The notes: a model not told the origin generated them from the sequence alone. DNA of 64,000 nucleotides from an uncultured Lysobacteraceae bacterium (GCA_936911875.1 CAKZGB010000006.1:1-64000), one strand, 5' to 3'; positions 53,609 to 63,702 are shown, counted from the first letter of the stretch. Numbers and translations are program-made.

Positions 53609-54612
53609 TATTTGGACTCCGGAATTTGCAGTGTCACTGAACCGCCCGCGCGTGAGAGTACTTCCGGGCTGCGAATGTCATCGTCGGAAGGCGTGGCGGT
53701 GCCTTGCAGCGAAACGCGTGCGCTAATCGACACTTCACCGGCCTGGCTGAGGCGGCCGGCCGGCATCGGGGCATCGGCATCGGTCAGATACACCGTGGCG
53801 GGCAAATCGTCGGGCGTATAACGCTTGGCAGCGACCGGCATGCCTTGGCCTTGGCGCTTGGCCGCGATAAAGATGGCCGCCTCGGGCGGCAGACGACGTC
53901 GCAGCGCGTCCGGCAATTGGACTTGCACGCGCAACGCTTCCGGCGGCAACGCACGCAGGCGATCGGCAGTTAGAGGAGCTTGACCTGCGGCCTTGCGGGC
54001 CGCGTTGACCTCGGGCAGTAAGGCCTCGCCGGCGCTGCGATCCATCGTGCTCAGTAAGGGCTCCCAAGTGGCAGCGGCCTGTGCGTCGAGGTGACGCTGG
54101 CGTTGTGCGATTCCAAGAAACCAACGCGCACGCTGATGTTGTGCGTTGCTGCGCAATGCAGTTTGCAGCCAGCCGACGGCTTCATCACTGATGTGATGAT
54201 CCTCAACCGCCAAGGATTGAATTTCCGCAGCCTGCGTCAGAATGTCGGCGTCTTGCGGTGCGGCGGCAACGGCTTTCCGAAGTGAAGGACTCACGGCGTC
54301 GGCATGGCCTTCGGTCAGGTCGGCTTGAGCCAGCAGCAACCAGGCTTGCGAATCATCAGGATGAGTGCGGACGCGCTCACGCAACTGCGCCACGGCGTCT
54401 TGCATGTTAGTGGCCGGTAGCGCGAGCTGCGGATTCAGTGCTTTGGGCGTGCCGACGATCATGTAGAGGCTCGCGATCACGACACCGAGCGCAACGGCCA
54501 TGCCCAACAGGCGCGCCGTTCCCATGCTGTTTTGTAGGGGTTTCAGCGCAAAGGCCAGGACGAGGGCGACCAGCGCCAGTCCGATTAATGCAAAAACTAA
54601 AGTTGTCACCAT
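53608..54612 (-). CDS. ccmI: Cytochrome c maturation protein CcmI
   Basis: 334 residues. N-terminal transmembrane helices (5-25 and near 33-50), then TPR repeats (about 75-210) and a C-terminal region rich in Ala/Pro. CcmI chaperones apocytochrome c to CcmFH. It overlaps ccmH by 7 bases. Confidence 0.88.
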   Translation of the reverse strand: MVTTLVFALIGLALVALVLAFALKPLQNSMGTARLLGMAVALGVVIASLYMIVGTPKALNPQLALPATNMQDAVAQLRERVRTHPDDSQAWLLLAQADLTEGHADAVSPSLRKAVAAAPQDADILTQAAEIQSLAVEDHHISDEAVGWLQTALRSNAQHQRARWFLGIAQRQRHLDAQAAATWEPLLSTMDRSAGEALLPEVNAARKAAGQAPLTADRLRALPPEALRVQVQLPDALRRRLPPEAAIFIAAKRQGQGMPVAAKRYTPDDLPATVYLTDADAPMPAGRLSQAGEVSISARVSLQGTATPSDDDIRSPEVLSRAGGSVTLQIPESK

Positions 54613-55046
54613 TTCACATCCTGTTGATCAGCTTCCTGCACAGTGGCAGGACGATGGCGACGCTGCCACATCCACAATCCGGCACCGGCCAACAGCACCA
54701 GCAAACCGGGAGCAATCCACAACAAAGCGGTTTTGCCGCGATAGGCGGGTTTGTACAGAACGAACTCACCGTAGCGGGCCACCAGGAACGAGCGGATCTC
54801 ATCGTCACTGTATCCCTGGCGCACCAATGTCAGGACTTCCTTACGGAGTTCAATGGCGATCTGCGCATTGGAATCGGCAAGCGACTGGTTCTGGCACATC
54901 ACACAGCGAAGCTCTGCGGCCAAGTTGTGGAAGCGTTGCTCCTCGGCCGCATTACGGAACTCCAGCGGCGTATTGCCGGAAACTTGAGCATTCACCATGG
55001 GCGCGCAGAACAGCGCGAAACACAGCATCAGTGCGTAACGGATCAT
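54606..55046 (-). CDS. ccmH: Cytochrome c maturation thioredoxin-like CcmH
   Basis: 146 residues. Signal peptide, redox motif LRCVMCQNQSL (CxxC), and DDEIRSFLVARYGEFVLYKP, then a C-terminal transmembrane helix. It reduces the apocytochrome CxxCH disulfide. Confidence 0.95.
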   Translation of the reverse strand: MIRYALMLCFALFCAPMVNAQVSGNTPLEFRNAAEEQRFHNLAAELRCVMCQNQSLADSNAQIAIELRKEVLTLVRQGYSDDEIRSFLVARYGEFVLYKPAYRGKTALLWIAPGLLVLLAGAGLWMWQRRHRPATVQEADQQDVKW

Positions 55047-55618
55047 TTGAACAGTCCCGATGGTTCACTGGCCAAGGTAGACAGCAACGGCGTCACTTCG
55101 GAATCGATGATTTCTTTGGTGAGCGGACCGACGTGTTTCCAGCGCACGATGCCCTTGCCGTCGATCAGAAACGTTTCCGGTGCACCGTAGATGCCGAAAT
55201 CAATGGCCGTACGCGAGTCCGTATCGACCATGACCGCGTAATACGGATTGCCGAACTGCTCCAGCCAGCGCAACGCGTCCGCACGCTCATCGCGCCAGTT
55301 GTAGCCAACAACCCGAATCTTCTGTGTCTCCGCAAAAGCGGTGATCACGGGGTGTTCGACGCGACATTCGGGACACCACGAGCCCCACACATTGAGCAAG
55401 TACGGCGCGCCCGCGAAATCGCGTGGCGTGTAAGTTTTGCCGGGACGGTGCAGATCGGGCAATGCATAGTCAGGCGCTTTGCGTCCGATCAATGTCGAAG
55501 GCAGGGCGTCGCGATTGTCATCACGCGAGAGGTAAACACCACCGGCCAACAGGGCGCCTACCAGCAAGGCCAGCAATAGCGGCACCCAACGCCAGATCGA
55601 ATTCCGGGTTGCGGTCAT
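55043..55618 (-). CDS. ccmG: Cytochrome c maturation thiol reductase CcmG/DsbE
   Basis: 191 residues from ATG 55618. N-terminal anchor helix, thioredoxin fold with WCPEC and later GAPETFLID. It reduces CcmH or the apocytochrome. Start overlaps the ccmF stop (ATGA). Confidence 0.95.
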   Translation of the reverse strand: MTATRNSIWRWVPLLLALLVGALLAGGVYLSRDDNRDALPSTLIGRKAPDYALPDLHRPGKTYTPRDFAGAPYLLNVWGSWCPECRVEHPVITAFAETQKIRVVGYNWRDERADALRWLEQFGNPYYAVMVDTDSRTAIDFGIYGAPETFLIDGKGIVRWKHVGPLTKEIIDSEVTPLLSTLASEPSGLFK

Positions 55619-57564
55619 TGCGCAGTATCCTCGACAGAACGTAGTGTCACGCGGCGGAAGCGACGATCCGTGGCCGAAACCAAACCGCCGGCCATCATCA
55701 TCAGCGCGCCTAGCCAAATCCAGCGCACCAACGGTTTGATCTGGACACGCAGTGCCCAACGATCATTACCGACGGATTCGCCAAGAGCCACGTAAAGATC
55801 GCGCGTGAGACCCGGATCGATGGCCGCCTCGGTCATGATCTGTTTGCCGGCCATGTATTGGCGCTTTTCCGGATGCAGAGTGATCACGGCTTTGCTGCCT
55901 TGCGTTACCGTCACAGTCGCACGTTGTGCCACATAGTTGGGGCCTTGCACGGATTCGACGCGATCGAGGCGGAACGTGTAACCGGAGAGATCGTGAGAGC
56001 CGCCAAGTGCCACCGCAATTTCGGTCTGCTGATTGCGTGCTTCCACAACGAGCGCACCCGCAAGAAAAACGGCAACGCCAAAGTGCGCAAGCAGCATGCC
56101 GACGGCTTCTGCATTTAAGCTGCCCTGGGCACGTCGACGCCACCAGTAAGCCAAGGTGCCTGTGGCAATCCAAATGGATACAAGAACGGCCGCTGCTGTC
56201 TTCCAGTGGCTGGGGCTAGCGGTCAGGTGCACGGCCAACGCGGCCAGCACTGCCAGGATCCACCACGGCAATAAGGCCTTGAGCGTGTCGGGCTGATCGC
56301 GACGCCACTTCAGGAACGGTCCGAGCGGAAGCACCAGCACCATCGGTGCCATCAGCAGCACGAACATTGCCGCAAAGTAAGGCGGGCCGACGGAAATCTT
56401 GCCCAGATTGAGCAGGTCGGCCAACAGCGGATACAGCGTGCCCAAGCAAACCATCGCGGCGGCAACCGTCAGCAGAACGTTGTTGACGAGCAGGGCGCCT
56501 TCGCGCGAGACCCAGGAAAAGCCCGTGGATGCGGAGGCGCGAGTCTCGGGGGCACGCAAGGCGTACAGCACCAGCGAGCCGCCAATGACCAAGCCCAGGA
56601 AAATCAGAATAAACACACCGCGCGACGGATCCGAGGCGAAGGCGTGCACACTGGTCACCACACCCGAACGCACCAGGAAGGTGCCGAGCAGGGACAGTGA
56701 AAACGCCGCAATCGCGAGTAACAAAGTCCAGCCGCGGAATTCACCGCGCTTCTCGGTCACCGCCTGCGAGTGAATCAGGGCCGCGCCAACCAGCCACGGC
56801 ATAAAGCTCGCATTTTCAACCGGATCCCAGAACCACCAGCCGCCCCAACCGAGTTCGTAGTAAGCCCACCACGATCCCAGCGCAATGCCGAACGTCAGAA
56901 ATGCCCAAGCCACCAGCGTCCACGGACGTGTCCAGCGAATCCATTGGGCGTTGAGACGGCCATCGAGCAGCGCCGCCACGGTAAATGCAAACGGCACCAC
57001 AAAACCGACGTAGCCGAAATACAGCATCGGCGGATGGATAATCAGTCCGGGATCCTGCAGCAGCGGGTTCAAGTCAGCGCCTTCTGCGGCAGCCGGCAGA
57101 ACGCGTGCAAACGGATTGCTCGTAAAAATCAGGAAGGCCAGAAAGCCAACCGAAACCATGCCCATCACGGACAGTACGCGAGCCACCACCGGCAGCGGCA
57201 ACGAGCGCGAGAAGCGAGCCACAGCCAGAGACCACAAGCTCAGGATCAGTGCCCACAGCAGCAACGACCCCTCGTGCGCACCCCACACTGCCGAGTAACG
57301 ATAGATCAGCGGCAGCAGCGAGTTGCTGTTGTCGGCAACGTATTGCACCGAGAAATCCTTCGTGACGAAGGCATAGGTCAGCAAGCAGAACGCCGCCGCT
57401 ACCAGAACGAATTGCAGCACCGCTGCCGGTCGTGCGGTTTGCATCCATGCGGTGTTGCCACGGTGTGCGCCCATCAGCGGCAACACCGCCTGCAGAACAC
57501 TCACCAGCAAAGCACAGATCAGTAACAGCTGTCCGATTTCCGGAAGCATCAGGCCCAAGTTCAT
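55615..57564 (-). CDS. ccmF: Cytochrome c heme lyase subunit CcmF
   Basis: 649 residues, about 15 transmembrane helices. WGAHEGSLLLWALIL and the WWFWDPVENASFMPWL WWD-type segment bind heme; conserved histidines flank them. It transfers heme from CcmE to apocytochrome c. Confidence 0.96.
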   Translation of the reverse strand: MNLGLMLPEIGQLLLICALLVSVLQAVLPLMGAHRGNTAWMQTARPAAVLQFVLVAAAFCLLTYAFVTKDFSVQYVADNSNSLLPLIYRYSAVWGAHEGSLLLWALILSLWSLAVARFSRSLPLPVVARVLSVMGMVSVGFLAFLIFTSNPFARVLPAAAEGADLNPLLQDPGLIIHPPMLYFGYVGFVVPFAFTVAALLDGRLNAQWIRWTRPWTLVAWAFLTFGIALGSWWAYYELGWGGWWFWDPVENASFMPWLVGAALIHSQAVTEKRGEFRGWTLLLAIAAFSLSLLGTFLVRSGVVTSVHAFASDPSRGVFILIFLGLVIGGSLVLYALRAPETRASASTGFSWVSREGALLVNNVLLTVAAAMVCLGTLYPLLADLLNLGKISVGPPYFAAMFVLLMAPMVLVLPLGPFLKWRRDQPDTLKALLPWWILAVLAALAVHLTASPSHWKTAAAVLVSIWIATGTLAYWWRRRAQGSLNAEAVGMLLAHFGVAVFLAGALVVEARNQQTEIAVALGGSHDLSGYTFRLDRVESVQGPNYVAQRATVTVTQGSKAVITLHPEKRQYMAGKQIMTEAAIDPGLTRDLYVALGESVGNDRWALRVQIKPLVRWIWLGALMMMAGGLVSATDRRFRRVTLRSVEDTAQ

Positions 57565-58016
57565 GGTGCGGGCTTCTCCGGCACATTGTGCTTGCGATGG
57601 GAAACGCCCATTTTCTCGGCCACTTCCTTCGGCATGTAATTCTCATCGTGCTTGGCGAGCACCTGCTCGGCAACGAACTGATCGCCTTGCATGCGGCCGG
57701 TGGCAATCACGGCCTGATTTTCGCGGAACAGGTCAGGCAGGATGCCGGTGTAGACGACGGGCAGTTGCGCATCGCCATCGGTCACGGCAAAGTGCGATTC
57801 CAAGGTGCCATCGGTGCGACGGAAGCTGCCCTTGGCCACCATGCCGCCCAAGCGGAAGCGATCGGCTTTGGCGGTCGCGCCGGCCTTCACTTCGGATGGG
57901 GTGTACAGGAACGTGGCGTTGCGTTGCAACGTCATGGCCACCAGAGCAGCAGCGGCAGCGGCGGCGAGCACCAGTGCCAGAATCAGCAGCAATCGGCGAC
58001 GGCGGACAGGATTCAT
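57561..58016 (-). CDS. ccmE: Periplasmic heme chaperone CcmE
   Basis: 151 residues. One N-terminal helix, beta-barrel OB-fold (GMVAKGSFRR, VVYTGILPDLFRE) and the heme-binding HDENYMP near residue 122-128. Confidence 0.96.
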   Translation of the reverse strand: MNPVRRRRLLLILALVLAAAAAAALVAMTLQRNATFLYTPSEVKAGATAKADRFRLGGMVAKGSFRRTDGTLESHFAVTDGDAQLPVVYTGILPDLFRENQAVIATGRMQGDQFVAEQVLAKHDENYMPKEVAEKMGVSHRKHNVPEKPAP

Positions 58017-58159
58017 TGTTCATCCTTTACTTGTAAGAGGGCTTGGCGACGGGCCTGTCGGCGCATCGAGCGGAGCGTCAGTGCGGGCGCCAACCAATCC
58101 CAGATCAGACCGGCGGCAAACACGGCGAGCGCACTCCAGACATAAGCGGCGTAGGTCAT
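58013..58159 (-). CDS. ccmD: Heme exporter protein CcmD (48 residues)
   Basis: A short frame from ATG 58159 to TGA 58013-58015. It starts MTYAAYVWSALAV, has one transmembrane helix with WDWLAP, and ends in a basic RRQARRQALLQVK tail, the standard CcmD layout. It overlaps ccmC and ccmE by ATGA. It stabilises CcmC-CcmE. Confidence 0.93.
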   Translation of the reverse strand: MTYAAYVWSALAVFAAGLIWDWLAPALTLRSMRRQARRQALLQVKDEQ

Positions 58160-58905
58160 GGTTTGATCTCCAGTACGTCACGTGCCCAACGTTTGTCGGC
58201 TTCGCGGCGCAGATTCTCCGCGCGGGCACGACGTAGTAATGAGGCAATGAACCAGCAGTTCACTGCAATAAACATCCAGACGATGGGGGTGGTCATGGAC
58301 GAGTCCATCTTGGATGGACCGAACACACTGAAGGTCGAACCCTGATGCAACGAGTTCCACCATTCAACGGAATACTTGATGATCGGCAGCAGCACGACGC
58401 CGACAATCGACAGGAAGCCGGCGGCACGGGCGGCGGCGCGACGGTCTTCGATTGCGTTGTACAGAGCCATCACGCCGAAGTACAGGAACAGCAGCAGCAG
58501 TTCTGTCGTCAGTCGCGGATCCCATACCCACCAGGTGCCCCACATCGGTTTGCCCCAGATCGAGCCCGTGATCAGGGTAACTGCGGTAAACATGGCACCG
58601 ATCGGCGCGCAGACCATCGCCAGAATTTCTGCCAGTTTGATGTGCCAGATAATGCCGATCGCAGAGTACACGGCCATCGCGGCATAGACGGCCATGCTCA
58701 TCGATGCGGCCGGCACATGGATGTAGATGATGCGGAAGCTGTCGCCCTGCTGATAATCCGCAGGCACAACAAACAGGCCCTGATACAGACCGACGGCACC
58801 ACAGATCAGCGAGAGAACTAAAAACACCGGTGCCCAGCGATTGGCAAACCGATGAAAGTAGGGCGGTGATCCCAGCATGTGGAACCAGCGGACGATTGGA
58901 TTCAT
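58156..58905 (-). CDS. ccmC: Heme export protein CcmC
   Basis: 249 residues from ATG 58905. Six helices, the heme-binding WGTWWVWDPRLT and FRIIYIHVPAASMSMA. It loads heme onto CcmE. Overlaps ccmB. Confidence 0.96.
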   Translation of the reverse strand: MNPIVRWFHMLGSPPYFHRFANRWAPVFLVLSLICGAVGLYQGLFVVPADYQQGDSFRIIYIHVPAASMSMAVYAAMAVYSAIGIIWHIKLAEILAMVCAPIGAMFTAVTLITGSIWGKPMWGTWWVWDPRLTTELLLLFLYFGVMALYNAIEDRRAAARAAGFLSIVGVVLLPIIKYSVEWWNSLHQGSTFSVFGPSKMDSSMTTPIVWMFIAVNCWFIASLLRRARAENLRREADKRWARDVLEIKP

Positions 58906-59585
58906 GTCAAAGCAACTCGCATGGCGGCGGCGGTTGCCCATGGCGCAAGCACCACGGCAATCACCAGCCCGATCAGTAATTGAAGAAGGCCGTTCCCCCA
59001 CGGATCCAGTCCGAGAGTGGCGGCGGATAGAGCAGCCGTGCCGAAGATCAGCACCGGCACGTAAAGCGGCAGTGCCAGTAGTGCCATCAGTAAACCGGCA
59101 CGACGCATGTGTACCGTCAGCGCGGCAATGACGGCGCCAATCAGGCTCAACAGCAGCGAGCCGATGGTCAGAGAAAACAGCAACCAATGCAGTTGTTCGG
59201 CCGGGAACTTCATCAGTAGCGCTAACAGCGGTGTCGCAATCAGCAAGGGCAGTGTGGTGACAAACCAATGCGAAAACGTGCGTGCAGCCATCAGCCAGCC
59301 CAACGGCACCGGTGCGAGCAACCATTGCTCAAGTGAGCCGTCTTCGGCATCGGAGCGAAATAGCTGATCAAGTGTCAGCAATCCGGCCAGCAACACCGTG
59401 ACCCAAATCACGGCGACGGACACGCGCTGCAGCAGTTGGGCATCGGCATTGAGCGCGATCGCAAACAGTGCAATGACCAGCACGCTAAACCAGACAGGCT
59501 GCAAGGCATCGCCGCGGCGACGCCAGGCCAGACGCAAATCGCGACGCATCAGTGCAGCGGCAGTACCCATCAGTGAAGGCATCAT
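58902..59585 (-). CDS. ccmB: Heme export ABC permease CcmB
   Basis: 227 residues, six helices; RRDLRLAWRRRGDALQP opening and FRSDAEDGSLEQWLLAPVPL are family marks. It partners CcmA. ATGA overlap with ccmA. Confidence 0.95.
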   Translation of the reverse strand: MMPSLMGTAAALMRRDLRLAWRRRGDALQPVWFSVLVIALFAIALNADAQLLQRVSVAVIWVTVLLAGLLTLDQLFRSDAEDGSLEQWLLAPVPLGWLMAARTFSHWFVTTLPLLIATPLLALLMKFPAEQLHWLLFSLTIGSLLLSLIGAVIAALTVHMRRAGLLMALLALPLYVPVLIFGTAALSAATLGLDPWGNGLLQLLIGLVIAVVLAPWATAAAMRVALT

Positions 59586-60223
59586 GCTTGGGCCACCTGC
59601 AGATGCAAGGTGCGCGTGCGCACCGGCGGCGCGGCATAGGCACCATGCGAAGTCAGGATGGCAGCGCCCCCTTCGGCAACGTGTTCCGCGATCAGCTGAT
59701 TGACCAGCTCGATACCGGGCAAGTCGAGATTGGCGTAAGGCTCATCGAGCAACCACAGCGGTGCCTGCGAACGCCACATGCGTGCCAAGCCAAGTCGCTT
59801 GCGTTGGCCGGCGGAGAGTTGGCGGAACGGAGTAAAGGCATAGGGCAGCAAACCGACGCGCATCAGTGCCTGTTTGACTGTACGTTCGGCACGATAGCCT
59901 TGCAGTGCGGCCAAGTGTTCGAGATTCTCAATGCACTGCAGATCGGCTTTGAGACCGGGCAGGTGGCCCAGATAGCTGATGGAGGTCGCCTGCGTCATGG
60001 GCGTGGCGACTTGTCCGTGCAACATGACCTGGCCCTCTTGCGCTTTCAGCAAGCCGGCCAAGACGCGGATCAAAGTGGTCTTGCCGGCGCCGTTCTCGCC
60101 TTCGACCAGTAAAGCCTCACCGGACTCCACCGCCAACGACAACGGCCCGAAAACGGTCTGATCGTTTCGGGCAAAGCGCAGATCCGTTGCGCGCAATAGC
60201 GGTGGGTTGGACGGGGCAGTCAA
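59582..60223 (-). CDS. ccmA: Heme export ABC ATPase CcmA
   Basis: 213 residues. Walker A GENGAGKTT, LSAGQRKRLGLAR and LWLLDEPYANLD. The start is TTG 60223; no ATG fits the conserved beginning. It powers release of holo-CcmE from CcmC. First gene of the operon; divergent from ybdL over 140 bases. Confidence 0.95.
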   Translation of the reverse strand: MTAPSNPPLLRATDLRFARNDQTVFGPLSLAVESGEALLVEGENGAGKTTLIRVLAGLLKAQEGQVMLHGQVATPMTQATSISYLGHLPGLKADLQCIENLEHLAALQGYRAERTVKQALMRVGLLPYAFTPFRQLSAGQRKRLGLARMWRSQAPLWLLDEPYANLDLPGIELVNQLIAEHVAEGGAAILTSHGAYAAPPVRTRTLHLQVAQA

Positions 60224-60363
60224 ATTCGACTTGAAAATCCGGACGGTAAACAGCCCATTTTAACCGTTTGACGACACGGGCTGGCGGGCGCATGGCTTAA
60301 AATCGGAACTTCGATCGCCGAATTGGGCGATAGTCCCGAACCGAATTCAGGAGTTGCACCGAG

Positions 60364-61524
60364 ATGACGCGAGTTCCCGCGCCGATTACCCGTCTGCCCA
60401 AAGTGGGCACCACCATCTTCACCGTCATGTCGCAACTGGCGATGGAGCATCAGGCGGTCAATCTGGGCCAGGGTTTCCCTGATTTTGATGTGCCGGAGAA
60501 ATTGATCAACGAACTCGATCGGGCCATGCGCAGCGGTCAGAATCAATATGCGCCAATGCCCGGTACGCCGGCTCTGCGCGAAGCGATCGCGGACAAGACA
60601 CTGGCCTGCTACGGCGTTCGTCCGGATCCGGCTACGGAGATCACGGTGTGCTCGGGTGCTTCCGAGGCCATTTTCAATGCCGTCGCATCTGTGGTGCATC
60701 CGGGCGACGAAGTGATCGTGCTCGATCCCTGCTATGACTGCTATGAGCCGGCGATCGATCTGGTCGGCGGCGTAGCGGTGCATGTGGGCCTGCATCCGGA
60801 AACCTTTGCACCGGATTGGGATGCGATTCGCGCTGCGATCACGCCCAAGACGCGTCTGCTGATGATCAACTCGCCGCACAATCCGTCAGGTGCGATCTGG
60901 TCGGCGCAGGATATGGCCACGCTTGATGCGCTGCTGGCAGAGACCGGCATCTATCTGCTGTCCGATGAAGTGTATGAGCACATCGTGTTCGACGATGCGC
61001 GTCATGAATCGGCGTTGCTGTATCCGGGCCTGCGCGAACGGGCGTTCGTGATCTCATCGTTCGGTAAGACCTATCACTGCACCGGCTGGAAACTCGGCTA
61101 TGTCGTAGCACCGCCGATGCTGACGGCCGAATTGCGCAAGGTCCATCAGTACAACACGTTCTGCACCTTTGCTCCGGCGCAGGCCGCATTCGCTGCGATG
61201 ATTCGCGATGAGCCCGAACATTATCAGGAACTCGGCGCGTTCTATCAGAAGCGTCGCGATGCCTTTCGTGAGCAGTTGAGCCGCACACGTCTGCGTGCAT
61301 TGCCGGTTCCCGGCGGCTATTTCCAACTGGTGGATTACTCGGCAATCAGCGATATGAACGATGTCGAGTTCTGCCGCTGGCTCACCATTGAGAAGGGCGT
61401 TACGGCCATTCCGCTGTCGCCGTTCTACGCAAACCCGCCGGAGGGCCAACGTCTGATCCGTCTGTGCTTTGCCAAGAGCGATGCTACTTTGGCCGCTGCC
61501 ATTGAACGGCTGGAAGCGCTGTGA
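60364..61524 (+). CDS. ybdL: Methionine/glutamine aminotransferase (YbdL-like)
   Basis: 386 residues, fold-type I PLP enzyme. NLGQGFPDF at the start, the PLP lysine in SSFGKTYHCTGWKLG and the RLCFAKSD end. YbdL-like enzymes prefer methionine and act with 2-oxoacids. yafV overlaps it by 4 bases (GTGA). Confidence 0.9.
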   Translation: MTRVPAPITRLPKVGTTIFTVMSQLAMEHQAVNLGQGFPDFDVPEKLINELDRAMRSGQNQYAPMPGTPALREAIADKTLACYGVRPDPATEITVCSGASEAIFNAVASVVHPGDEVIVLDPCYDCYEPAIDLVGGVAVHVGLHPETFAPDWDAIRAAITPKTRLLMINSPHNPSGAIWSAQDMATLDALLAETGIYLLSDEVYEHIVFDDARHESALLYPGLRERAFVISSFGKTYHCTGWKLGYVVAPPMLTAELRKVHQYNTFCTFAPAQAAFAAMIRDEPEHYQELGAFYQKRRDAFREQLSRTRLRALPVPGGYFQLVDYSAISDMNDVEFCRWLTIEKGVTAIPLSPFYANPPEGQRLIRLCFAKSDATLAAAIERLEAL

Positions 61525-62339
61525 GCGAGCGCAGCACGCAGCCGCAGTTGCGTCTGGCCCTAGTGCAAGGCGATACCCTCTGGCACGACCCTGAGGGCAA
61601 TCGCGCCCATTACGCCAAACTGCTGGAGCCCTTGCGCGGTCAGGCCGATCTCATCGTGCTGCCGGAAACGTTTACGTCGGGCTTTTCCAACGAGTTTCTG
61701 TCGCGTGCAGAATCCGAGGGCGGCCCCACCTTGGATTGGCTGCACGAACAGGCACAACTGACAGGTGCCGCGATTTCCGGCAGCGTCCAGGTGCGTGACG
61801 GCGATCGGGTGTACAACCGCATGTATTTTGTAACGCCCGAAGGCGAAGTCAGCCGTTACGACAAACGCCATCTGTTCCGTTTCGCTAAAGAACACGAGCG
61901 CTACGCTGCAGGTAACGATCGGGTCATTGTCGAGTACAAGGGCTGGAGGATCCTTCTGCAGGTTTGTTATGACCTGCGATTCCCGGTGTTCTCGCGCAAT
62001 GCGCTGGATGCGCAGGGACAAGCAGAGTTCGACCTGATGCTGTACGTTGCCAATTGGCCGGCCGTGCGCTCGTATCCGTGGATCCAGTTGGCCAAAGCGC
62101 GTGCGATTGAAAATCTGTCGTACGTGGTGAGCGTCAATCGTGCCGGCACCGATGGCAATGGCCTGGAGTACTCAGGCGATAGCGCCATCTACGATTTTAA
62201 GGGTCAGGTGTTGGCACAAGGCCAGGATGCGGCAGAGCAGGTGATCATGGGCTCGGTTTCGATGTCGGAATTGCAGGCATTTCGCGCTGAATTCCCGGCT
62301 TTGCTAGATGCCGATGCCTTTGAAATCACAGCCCGCTAA
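61521..62339 (+). CDS. yafV: Omega-amidase YafV (nitrilase superfamily)
   Basis: 272 residues from GTG 61521. Glu-Lys-Cys triad: LPETFTSGF, DKRHLFRFAKE and QVCYDLRFP. It deaminates 2-oxoglutaramate or 2-oxosuccinamate. Together with YbdL this is the glutamine transaminase/omega-amidase route that links methionine salvage to glutamine. Confidence 0.93.
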   Translation: MSERSTQPQLRLALVQGDTLWHDPEGNRAHYAKLLEPLRGQADLIVLPETFTSGFSNEFLSRAESEGGPTLDWLHEQAQLTGAAISGSVQVRDGDRVYNRMYFVTPEGEVSRYDKRHLFRFAKEHERYAAGNDRVIVEYKGWRILLQVCYDLRFPVFSRNALDAQGQAEFDLMLYVANWPAVRSYPWIQLAKARAIENLSYVVSVNRAGTDGNGLEYSGDSAIYDFKGQVLAQGQDAAEQVIMGSVSMSELQAFRAEFPALLDADAFEITAR

Positions 62340-63630
62340 GCGATTCCAGCCACTTCATGAGGCCGTAAAGCACACCGCCGATGAGGGCGCCGATCACGGT
62401 GCCGTTGTAGCGCACGTACTGCAAGTCGGCGCCGATGCTCAGCTCCAGCTCGGAGGTGAGTTCATCGGCCGGCCAGCGTTCAACCCGTTCGACAATAAAG
62501 CGGCGGATCGATTCGCGGTAGCGACCCAAGGCCGGATCGACTAACGCTTCGATTTGCGTATCGAGCCATTGCCGCATCGCGGCGTCTTCCGCGAGATTGC
62601 CACCGAATGCCGACACCGTTCGCATAACGTGTTCGCGCAACGTGCTCTCACTGCCCAGCGCGGTATCGGTTTCAATCCATTGCAGGAACTGTCGCCACAA
62701 GCCTTGCAGGTATTCCGCCAAGGCCGGATTGGCGAGCAGGGTGTCACGCAACTGTTCGATGTGCGCGCGGGTGCCCTCATCGTGGCGCAGGCGTCCGACA
62801 TACGCCAACATCTCATCATCGATCCGTTGTCGCATCGGGTGGTCCGGATCTTCGATCATTTCTGCGAGCAATGTGCGCAGGGCATTGAGAATGCGTTCGG
62901 TAATGCGGTCGGCCACAAGGTCATCGACTTGGGCCCATCTCAGGATCTTCCACATCGAATCGCCGACACGCGCGGTAATTTCCTGACGCAGTTCTTCGGA
63001 TTCCAGTTTCGAATGCAGGAAGACAAGCACGTTGTCGAGCAGGCCCGCATGGCGACGATCGCGCGTCAGTAATTCGAGGGCCTGGGCGGCGACCGTGGCC
63101 ACATCCAAACGTGCCAAGCGATCAATTGCGGTGCGCTGTACAAAATGATGCAACTGCGGGCTGTCGAGCAATCGCACCAAATGCGGGAACACGCGCAAGG
63201 ACAGATCGCCAATGCGCGCCGTGGCCTGCGGATCGTTGAGATAACGCGACAGCCGATCGGCCGGCTGCAACTCACGCAGCTTCGTGATGACTTGCTCGGT
63301 GCCGAGAAAATGATCGGAAATAAAATGCGCCAGATTGCTGCCGATCGCATCTTTCTTAGCCGGAATAATCGCGGTATGCGGAATCCAACGTTGTCCCATC
63401 GGATGACGGAACAAAGCAACGACAGCAAACCAGTCGGCGAGTCCGCCGATCATGGCCGCCTCGGACATGGCAATCAGTAAGCCGACGGACCAGTGCGATA
63501 CGCGGCCTTGCAGCAGACTGCCTATTACGAAGAGGGCGGCGGCTACGGCCAGCATCAGCAACGCGACACGCTTCTTGCTGCGCAATTGCAGAGCTTTTTC
63601 GGTGCGTCGTTCCTGGACGGGATCGCTCAC
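62326..63630 (-). CDS. DUF445 membrane protein
   Basis: 434 residues. Two N-terminal transmembrane helices (about 22-65), the MIGGLADWFAVVALFRHPMGQRWIPHTAIIP signature, a long helical region and a C-terminal helix (IGALIGGVLYGLMKW). Function unknown; related to YjiN. Its 3' end overlaps yafV. Confidence 0.92.
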   Translation of the reverse strand: MSDPVQERRTEKALQLRSKKRVALLMLAVAAALFVIGSLLQGRVSHWSVGLLIAMSEAAMIGGLADWFAVVALFRHPMGQRWIPHTAIIPAKKDAIGSNLAHFISDHFLGTEQVITKLRELQPADRLSRYLNDPQATARIGDLSLRVFPHLVRLLDSPQLHHFVQRTAIDRLARLDVATVAAQALELLTRDRRHAGLLDNVLVFLHSKLESEELRQEITARVGDSMWKILRWAQVDDLVADRITERILNALRTLLAEMIEDPDHPMRQRIDDEMLAYVGRLRHDEGTRAHIEQLRDTLLANPALAEYLQGLWRQFLQWIETDTALGSESTLREHVMRTVSAFGGNLAEDAAMRQWLDTQIEALVDPALGRYRESIRRFIVERVERWPADELTSELELSIGADLQYVRYNGTVIGALIGGVLYGLMKWLESLSGL

Positions 63631-63702
63631 TATGGGTAGTCCTTTTCCTACAACGAATGGAGTCGTTTTCCTAAGTGTACTTTGGGGGCTGTCCGATCGC
63701 CG

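Noticed and set aside
60268..60303. TTGACG and TAAAAT upstream of ybdL as a promoter
   Set aside because: The spacing is 24 bases, too long for a sigma-70 promoter.
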